From contig DATKVN010000013.1 of NCBI GenBank assembly GCA_035530055.1, positions 1-10,726 of the forward strand: a stretch of 10,726 nucleotides of DNA. Reading direction: 5' to 3'. This DNA comes from a bacterium. GTDB lineage: Bacteria; UBA6262; WVXT01. The notes under the pieces are model-generated. The model was not told the DNA's origin. It saw nothing but the letters and a program-made list of their open reading frames with translations, and did not search any database. Both the position numbers and the translations under genes were made by a program. Below, one piece after another: positions 6,833-10,726 of the stretch (the stretch's first letter is position 1; each line of letters starts with the position of its first letter).

Positions 6833-6911
6833 TTCATCGTTTAGGAATTTCCTGAGGAGACCTTGCTTTCGCAAGGACTCCAGGGTTTTTGGAGTCCTCC
6901 CGAAAGGGAGG
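6833..6911. repeat. Composite structured repeat, copy 2 (before the FGGY kinase)
   Basis: This copy shares its parts with 4102-4188. The leader block is TTCATCGTTTAGGAAT (6833-6848, one mismatch to copy 1). Then come hairpin CCTTGC-TTTC-GCAAGG (6861-6876), hairpin GGACTCCA/TGGAGTCC (6875-6882 with 6890-6897, loop GGGTTTT) and hairpin CCTCCC-GAAA-GGGAGG (6896-6911). The module order is reversed relative to copy 1. Adjacent hairpins share two bases, so neighbours compete for pairing. Confidence 0.85.
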
Positions 6912-6924
6912 ACTATATTTTATG
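6906..6924 (+). promoter_or_regulatory. Kinase ribosome binding site inside a repeat hairpin
   Basis: The best Shine-Dalgarno for ATG 6922 is GGGAGG at 6906-6911, ten bases upstream, slightly long. It is the 3' arm of the CCTCCC-GAAA-GGGAGG hairpin, whose six G/C-rich pairs with a GAAA tetraloop would hide it. Whether this controls translation is inference. Confidence 0.6.
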
Positions 6925-8448
6925 GGTGAAATACTATTAGGAATTGATATAGGGACTACTTCCTGTAAGGTTGGTGCATACGATTTGAAGGGTAATATGG
7001 TTGCCCAATCTTTCAAGAGTTATCCTACCTACCAACCTGCTCCCCGGGAAATAGAGCAGAATCCCCAGGACTGGTGGAAAGCAGTAAAGATGACAATTGC
7101 ACAGCTCAGGGGGAGAGCGAAGGTAAAAATGTCTTCGATTGTAGGTATAGGCTTGAGCGGTCAGACTCCGACCCAGGTCTTTGTGGACAAAAAGGGTAGA
7201 ATTTTGAGGCGGGCAATTATCTGGAGAGATACAAGGAGCGTGGAGGAGGCTCGGTGGCTCCGAAAAAAAATAGGAAAGAGAAGAATGGAAAAGTTTCTGG
7301 GAATGGACCTACCTATACAGCCCAATTGGCTTCCTGCCAGACTTTTGTGGCTGAAGAGACATGAACCCCAGATTTTGCAGAAGACGTTCAAGATTCTTCA
7401 GGCCAAGGATTTTATCGGCTATAAACTTACAGGCTGTTTCTTCTCAGACAGGTGGTGTTCTAAGGGAATGGTTAATTTAAAGACCGGTAAAGTTTCCAGT
7501 GAATACTTTAAAGTTCTGGGAATTTCAGAGGAGATAGTTCCTGAAATCTATGAACCGTATGAAATAGTTGGAAGAGTAAAAAAGGAGATAGGAAATCGCA
7601 TCGGGATTCCCAAAGATATTCCTGTAGTTGCCGGATGGAGCGATGCTCTATGCGGGATGCTTGCTACGGGCGCGTTTTCTGCTTCGGGTAGGGCTTTCAA
7701 CATCACCGGCACTTCGGAGATAGTGGGACTTACCAGTCTTTCCCTTCCCAAATTGACTTACGGTCTTATGTCCATTCCCTCAAACATAACTAATAGTGTT
7801 TCTGTTTTATACGGGCCAACTCAATCTGGCGGCGATTCTTTGAAATGGGCAGGGGAAGCGCTTGTGGGTCTGGAAGAAACAACTGGTAGCGAGGGTCTCT
7901 CTCTTAGGGGATTGGATTCACTCTTGAGTGAGGCAGAGTCTATAGTTCCTGGAAGTAAAGATATGATTTTTCTCCCTTATCTTGAAGGGGAAAGAGCACC
8001 AATTTGGGATGCGCACGCTAAAGGACTTTTTATTGGTATAACCAGAACGCATCGAAGAGCTCACTTTATCAGGTCTATTCTTGAGGGTGTGGCTTACAGC
8101 GTGAGGCATTTACTGGAAATTGCTGAGAAATCCGTGGGAAGAAAGGTTGATAGAATCAGAATAGCGGGCGGAGGAGCGAAGATTGACCTCTGGAATCAAA
8201 TTAGAGCAGATGTCACTGGCAGGTGTATAGAGAAGTTGCAGGTTGTAGAAACGGGGACATTGGGTGCTGCCATGCTGGCAAGCCTGGGTATTGGCGTATG
8301 TAAAAATGTGAAGGAAGTTAGTAAACAGATGGTCCATGTAGCCAGTTTAGTGAAGCCGGTTAGAGAACACCAGAAACAATACGATAAATTGTTCAAAATT
8401 TACAAAAAACTCTATCCTCTCCTGAAGCCGATTTTCCACGAACTTTAA
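6922..8448 (+). CDS. FGGY-family carbohydrate kinase, xylulokinase-like
   Basis: FGGY kinases phosphorylate sugars or polyols with ATP. From ATG 6922 the protein has 508 residues, the normal length. The N-terminal phosphate loop is GIDIGTTSCKVGAYD (about 7-21). IGLSGQTPTQVFVD (76-89) and IIWRDTRSVEEA (99-110) are typical of the xylulokinase branch. The likely catalytic base is D241 in VVAGWSDALCGML. The ITGTSEIVGL segment near 261 and GGGAKIDLWNQIRADVTG near 416 are the nucleotide-binding parts of the C-terminal actin-like domain. The frame is open to a TTG at 6889, but those extra 11 codons would be repeat sequence, and the family N-terminus fits ATG 6922. The sugar cannot be read from sequence: LSGQTP replaces the LSGQMH usual in true D-xylulose kinases, so I do not assign xylB. 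Confidence 0.9.
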   Translation: MGEILLGIDIGTTSCKVGAYDLKGNMVAQSFKSYPTYQPAPREIEQNPQDWWKAVKMTIAQLRGRAKVKMSSIVGIGLSGQTPTQVFVDKKGRILRRAIIWRDTRSVEEARWLRKKIGKRRMEKFLGMDLPIQPNWLPARLLWLKRHEPQILQKTFKILQAKDFIGYKLTGCFFSDRWCSKGMVNLKTGKVSSEYFKVLGISEEIVPEIYEPYEIVGRVKKEIGNRIGIPKDIPVVAGWSDALCGMLATGAFSASGRAFNITGTSEIVGLTSLSLPKLTYGLMSIPSNITNSVSVLYGPTQSGGDSLKWAGEALVGLEETTGSEGLSLRGLDSLLSEAESIVPGSKDMIFLPYLEGERAPIWDAHAKGLFIGITRTHRRAHFIRSILEGVAYSVRHLLEIAEKSVGRKVDRIRIAGGGAKIDLWNQIRADVTGRCIEKLQVVETGTLGAAMLASLGIGVCKNVKEVSKQMVHVASLVKPVREHQKQYDKLFKIYKKLYPLLKPIFHEL

Positions 8449-8451
8449 CTG

Positions 8452-8552
8452 GAGTAGCGAAGCGAAACTTCGCCATTAGGACGTTCCGATGAATCGGAGC
8501 TACTCTTCTCAATCGCGGGTTCGATGAATCGAACCCCTACATTGACTGTAGG
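8452..8552. repeat. Intergenic cluster of four palindromes
   Basis: The gap after the kinase holds four hairpins: GCGAAG-CGAAA-CTTCGC (8457-8473), TCCGAT-GA-ATCGGA (8485-8498), a perfect nine-base palindrome GGGTTCGAT/ATCGAACCC around GA (8517-8536), and CCTACA/TGTAGG around TTGAC (8536-8552). The first two are enclosed by GAGTAGC (8452-8458) pairing with GCTACTC (8499-8505). The third is followed directly by CTAC. No T-run follows any of them. Confidence 0.85.
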
Positions 8553-8578
8553 TGGGATTTATCGGACCCGTTATCGAT

Positions 8579-8593
8579 AGGAGGCATCAATTG
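8579..8593 (+). promoter_or_regulatory. Shine-Dalgarno and TTG start of the M20 hydrolase
   Basis: AGGAGG at 8579-8584 lies six bases before TTG 8591. This is a much better site than any before the in-frame GTG at 8552, which overlaps the last repeat hairpin. It decides the proposed start. Confidence 0.7.
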
Positions 8594-9748
8594 GAGGTAA
8601 AAAGATTAAGACAGTTAGCAAGAGATAGTCAGAAAAGTTTGGTTAATTTTTTGAGAGATATAGTAAGAATTCCCAGTCTTTCCGGTGGAGAGAATAAAGT
8701 TGCTCTTCGGGTAAAGGAAGAGATGGAAAGGGCCGGATTTGACGAAGTGTTCACTGATGGCATTGGAAATGTAATAGGACGAATCGGTTCGGGGAAAGTC
8801 AGGATACTATACGATGCCCATATGGATACTGTGGATATTGGCGATAGAAAAAACTGGAAGCACGACCCTTTCGGAGCGGAGTATAAAAGCGGGACTATTT
8901 ATGGAAGGGGAGCGTGTGATGATAAGGCAGGAGTCGCTTCAGCCGTATATGGCGGCAAATTAATGGCAGCTCTCGGACTAAGAGGAGATTATACACTCTA
9001 CGTTGCTTGCAGCGTGGAAGAGGAATCGGCTGGGGGTAAAGGCATCGAATATCTAATAGAGAAGGATAGACTTAAACCACATTTTGTTGTTCTTGCAGAA
9101 CCGAGCAGTCTCAATATTATTCGTGGACACAAAGGAAGGGTGGGACTGAAAATCTCCATGAGAGGCAAATCGGCACATGCGGGCATTCCCTGGAAAGGAA
9201 TAAATGCCATCTACAGAATGGTTCCATTAATTCAGAAGATAGAAAGATTGAACAATAGACTTCCCTCCGCTCCTCCTCTGGGCAAAGGAACCATAACCGT
9301 TACCAAGATTGACTGCGAGAAGGCTTCCTTAAATGCCATCCCTGATAATTGTACTATCTACCTTGACAGGAGGACAAATACAAAGGAGAGTGAACAGAGT
9401 GTAAAACGTGAATTGAGAACTCTTATGGGAAAGGGTGGAAAATTGGAAATTTTGCAAAAGTTCTTTACTGCCTGGGAATTACCGCGGCAACACCCTTTAG
9501 TTGTCTCTTGCGTGGAGACTTATAAAGCTCTTTTTAAGAGGAATCCTAAAATTTTCCTCTGGCCATTCTGCAGTAATGGAAGTTATACTATGGGTGAAAA
9601 AGGGATACCCACCATAGTTTTTGGGCCAGGAGAAGAGAGATTTGCCCACTCTGCTGATGAGCAAGTGAAGGTCGAACAGCTTGTTCAAGCAGCAATGTTT
9701 TATGCCGTGCTACCTGGAATAATAGCGAAAAGATATAGGAAAACCTGA
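8591..9748 (+). CDS. M20-family metallohydrolase, YgeY-like
   Basis: This is a two-zinc M20 amidohydrolase of the peptidase, deacylase and deacetylase group. From TTG 8591 it has 385 residues; the longer GTG 8552 form would have 398. Metal-site motifs are all present: DAHMDTVDIG (H78, D80), YGRGACDDKAG (D110 or D111), SVEEESAGGKG (Glu pair near 143-145), LAEPSSLNI (E170) and the C-terminal FAHSADEQV histidine. GRVGLKISMRGKSAHAGIPWKGINAI is the dimerisation-domain start. The run TDGIGNVIGRIG and the spacing IYGRGACDDKAG resemble the YgeY hydrolases associated with selenium-dependent purine or pyrimidine catabolism. No selenium or carbamoyltransferase genes are visible here, so the substrate is uncertain. 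Other options are an acylamino-acid deacylase or dipeptidase. An amidohydrolase gene lies 482 bases downstream. Confidence 0.88.
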   Translation: MEVKRLRQLARDSQKSLVNFLRDIVRIPSLSGGENKVALRVKEEMERAGFDEVFTDGIGNVIGRIGSGKVRILYDAHMDTVDIGDRKNWKHDPFGAEYKSGTIYGRGACDDKAGVASAVYGGKLMAALGLRGDYTLYVACSVEEESAGGKGIEYLIEKDRLKPHFVVLAEPSSLNIIRGHKGRVGLKISMRGKSAHAGIPWKGINAIYRMVPLIQKIERLNNRLPSAPPLGKGTITVTKIDCEKASLNAIPDNCTIYLDRRTNTKESEQSVKRELRTLMGKGGKLEILQKFFTAWELPRQHPLVVSCVETYKALFKRNPKIFLWPFCSNGSYTMGEKGIPTIVFGPGEERFAHSADEQVKVEQLVQAAMFYAVLPGIIAKRYRKT

Positions 9749-9816
9749 ACACTTTGCTCTTTAGGGCTTGAGTGCGAAGGAGTCTTGGCTATATTTCTAT
9801 TCAATTAATTTTGTGC

Positions 9817-9845
9817 TTGACAAGGGACAAAGACTTTAGTAAAAT
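9817..9845 (+). promoter_or_regulatory. Sigma70-type promoter
   Basis: TTGACA (9817-9822) is a perfect -35 box. It is followed after exactly 17 bases by TAAAAT (9840-9845), five of six to the -10 consensus. It is the best promoter I found in the window. It faces the amidohydrolase gene, with transcription expected to begin near 9852. Confidence 0.75.
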
Positions 9846-9861
9846 TATTCTAGTTTTTTAC

Positions 9862-10005
9862 CTATTCATAAGCAATTCTTAATTCATCTCGCAACTCCTG
9901 GAATAAATTTATCGCTTCTAAGTTTACCGTCCTGAGGCCAGTAATTAATTTCCTTAACCGGAGTTTTACTGTGCAACCTAAGCAACAATTCATACCCTTA
10001 TGCAT
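9862..10005 (-). CDS. Possible 47-residue Cys-rich small protein or gene remnant
   Basis: Read on the - strand from ATG at 10005-10003 to TAG at 9864-9862, this ORF encodes 47 residues. It begins MHKGMNCCLGC, continues with a basic segment (VKLRLRKL) and ends with a helix-like NLFQELRDELRIAYE. The Cys motif CCLGC after GMN vaguely resembles the small DUF1858 redox-disulfide domain, whose core is GMHCxGC. The match is weak and has one extra Cys. There is no good Shine-Dalgarno. A stop lies five codons upstream in frame. The ORF lies opposite the promoter and leader. It may be a decayed fragment, a real small gene, or chance. Confidence 0.25.
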   Translation of the reverse strand: MHKGMNCCLGCTVKLRLRKLITGLRTVNLEAINLFQELRDELRIAYE

Positions 10006-10064
10006 GCTGGCAGAAATTCAGAGACATCCCGAAGTAAATTCTGCAATTTTATTTATAAAATTTT

Positions 10065-10154
10065 GGAGGTGATGCCTATAGAAGGGATGAGGTAAAAATG
10101 GGAAAAGTTTCTGTCATTGCGAACGAAGTGAAGCAATCTCGTAATTTGGCGTGA
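10065..10154 (+). promoter_or_regulatory. Perfect Shine-Dalgarno followed by two tiny ORFs
   Basis: GGAGGTGAT (10065-10073) would pair perfectly with the usual 16S rRNA 3' end. Behind it lie only MPIEGMR-stop (10072-10095) and an 18-codon ORF starting at ATG 10098 with GAGG upstream. The latter runs into the palindromic repeat, reads MGKVSVIANEVKQSRNLA and ends at TGA 10152-10154. This could be a leader peptide arrangement or the start of a small gene broken by the repeat. An AT palindrome, AATTTTAT/ATAAAATT (10045-10062), lies just upstream. Confidence 0.35.
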
Positions 10155-10185
10155 GATTGCCACGCCTTTCGGGCTCGCAATGACA
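10112..10185. repeat. GTCATTGCGA-type palindromic repeat
   Basis: The outer arms TGTCATTGCGA (10112-10122) and TCGCAATGACA (10175-10185) pair perfectly. The inner arms GCAATCTC (10133-10140) and GAGATTGC (10153-10160) also pair perfectly. The intervening segments pair only in part. Elements with these same ends are scattered through the genomes of many unrelated bacteria. They are intergenic, sometimes translated as VIANEVKQS-like peptides, and carry no transposase. Confidence 0.9.
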
Positions 10186-10230
10186 TTTGCAGTCACGGTT
10201 TTAATCGTGCAAAAAAAAGGGGGGAAAATA

Positions 10231-10726
10231 ATGAAAATTGTTGATATTCATTGTCATTTGGGGCCGTGTAAAGTTTTTGACTTAGATACTTCAGAAGAAG
10301 CGCTGATGGGTGCCATACAAAAGAATAAAATCGATGCTGCACTTGTTCTACCTTTCCCGGGCGCACCCGATGTCAAGAAAATACATAATGACATAGCCAA
10401 ACTTATGAAGAAGTATCCCAAGAAGATTTTTGGAGTTGTAAGTCTCAATCCCCATCAGGACGAAAAAGAATACAATGCGGAAGTTGATAGACTCATAAAA
10501 GGCGAAGGTTTCGTGGGTATAAAACTGCATACTATTGGTCATGCGATAAGTCCTCTGGCTACTGATGCAAAAAAGGTCTTTGAAGCAGCGAAAAGGCATA
10601 AAGTTCCCTTAATGATACATACCGGGGCAGGAATTCCATTTGCTCTGCCTTCGCTTACCATACCTATGGCACAGGCTTATCCGGATGTGCCGATGGTCCT
10701 TTACCATTCTGGTATGGCACATATCT
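10231..10726 (+). CDS. Amidohydrolase_2 family metal-dependent hydrolase (3' truncated by window)
   Basis: The gene starts at ATG 10231, six bases after a GGGGGG run, and is open to the window edge, giving 165 residues of an expected roughly 250-300. The N-terminus MKIVDIHCHLGP carries the HxH metal motif (H7, H9). GFVGIKLHTIGH (K98, H100), VPLMIHTGAG (H130) and PMVLYHSGMAH (H159) follow in the order expected for the amidohydrolase_2 branch (PF04909, COG2159) of TIM-barrel hydrolases and decarboxylases. The final catalytic Asp would lie beyond the edge. Members hydrolyse or decarboxylate ring or carboxylate substrates, and the substrate here is unknown. It is the first gene downstream of the promoter at 9817, and an A8-G6 run sits in its leader. 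Confidence 0.85.
   Translation, partial: MKIVDIHCHLGPCKVFDLDTSEEALMGAIQKNKIDAALVLPFPGAPDVKKIHNDIAKLMKKYPKKIFGVVSLNPHQDEKEYNAEVDRLIKGEGFVGIKLHTIGHAISPLATDAKKVFEAAKRHKVPLMIHTGAGIPFALPSLTIPMAQAYPDVPMVLYHSGMAHI

Larger units (their letters stand above)
9749..10230. other. 482-base gene-poor leader region
   Basis: No convincing + strand gene lies between the M20 hydrolase and the amidohydrolase. In order the stretch holds a sigma70-type promoter (9817-9845), a 47-codon - strand ORF (9862-10005), an AT palindrome (10045-10062), a near-perfect Shine-Dalgarno with only tiny ORFs behind it (10065-10154), a GTCATTGCGA-type palindrome (10112-10185), and an A8-G6 run (10211-10224) just before the amidohydrolase start. 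If the promoter is used, the mRNA leader would be about 375 bases, long enough for an RNA element, but I recognise no known riboswitch. Confidence 0.7.

Noticed and set aside
6889-6921. TTG 6889 as the kinase start
   Set aside because: The extra 11 residues would be translated repeat hairpin. ATG 6922 gives the normal GIDIGTTS spacing.
10112-10185. Possible insertion sequence
   Set aside because: It has long inverted arms but only about 74 bases and no transposase. It is a non-autonomous palindromic repeat.
10190-10224. Intrinsic terminator (CACG/CGTG hairpin followed by a homopolymer)
   Set aside because: The stem is only four pairs and the following run is A8-G6, not T, on the + strand. 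It is more likely leader sequence and the ribosome site of the amidohydrolase.
10254-10599. Two overlapping - strand open frames
   Set aside because: They are opposite the amidohydrolase, whose HxH, GIKLH and MIHTGAG motifs establish the + frame.
1-10726. A defence, phage or novel multi-gene system
   Set aside because: All well-supported genes belong to ordinary metabolic or redox families. No nuclease, toxin, reverse transcriptase, integrase or phage gene is visible, so I do not claim a new system beyond the repeat and leader observations.

Overview
The window is bacterial, AT-leaning and densely coded. Every confidently assigned gene lies on the + strand. Radical SAM enzymes, a class III ribonucleotide reductase activase type protein, a thioredoxin system and a YgeY-type hydrolase suggest an anaerobe. 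An Lgt and a probable lipoprotein indicate a membrane lipoprotein pathway. The many short palindromic repeats between genes are a style common in genomes of uncultivated bacterial lineages. I cannot name the phylum from this sequence.

Layout. (1) 2-1125: the 3' end of an unidentified gene, possibly MobB-like, coupled by an ATGA overlap to a TYW1-like (COG0731) radical SAM protein with a C-terminal winged-helix-like tail. (2) 1122-1287: a cluster of inverted and direct repeats. (3) 1330-4097: a tight run of lgt, ccdA, trxA and trxB with short gaps or overlaps. After a repeat-filled gap comes a TlpA/ResA-like thioredoxin lipoprotein (4216-4779). (4) 4841-6814: an NrdG2-like radical SAM activase, a MOSC-domain protein and an HpcH/HpaI aldolase, the last two coupled by ATGA. 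(5) 6922-8448: an FGGY sugar kinase preceded by a second copy of the repeat seen before tlpA. (6) 8449-8552: four hairpins, then an M20/YgeY-like hydrolase (8591-9748) that probably starts at TTG. (7) 9749-10230: 482 bases with no convincing gene. They hold a strong sigma70-type promoter, a 47-codon ORF on the - strand, a perfect Shine-Dalgarno with only tiny ORFs behind it, and a long GTCATTGCGA-type palindrome. (8) 10231 to the window end: an amidohydrolase_2 family gene cut by the edge.

How the genes fit together. Lgt, CcdA, TrxA, TrxB and the TlpA-like lipoprotein form a coherent module. TrxB and TrxA would draw NADPH electrons in the cytoplasm, CcdA would carry them across the membrane, and the TlpA-like protein would use them outside, anchored by the lipid that Lgt adds. 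The aldolase and kinase suggest sugar or sugar-acid catabolism with unknown substrates. The M20 hydrolase and the amidohydrolase suggest amide or ring hydrolysis.

I see no CRISPR array, tRNA, rRNA, transposase or defence system. The most unusual content is the repeat landscape. One group of elements shares a GTAG head and related loops on different stems. A second module set occurs in two gaps in rearranged order, and one of its hairpins contains the kinase ribosome binding site.
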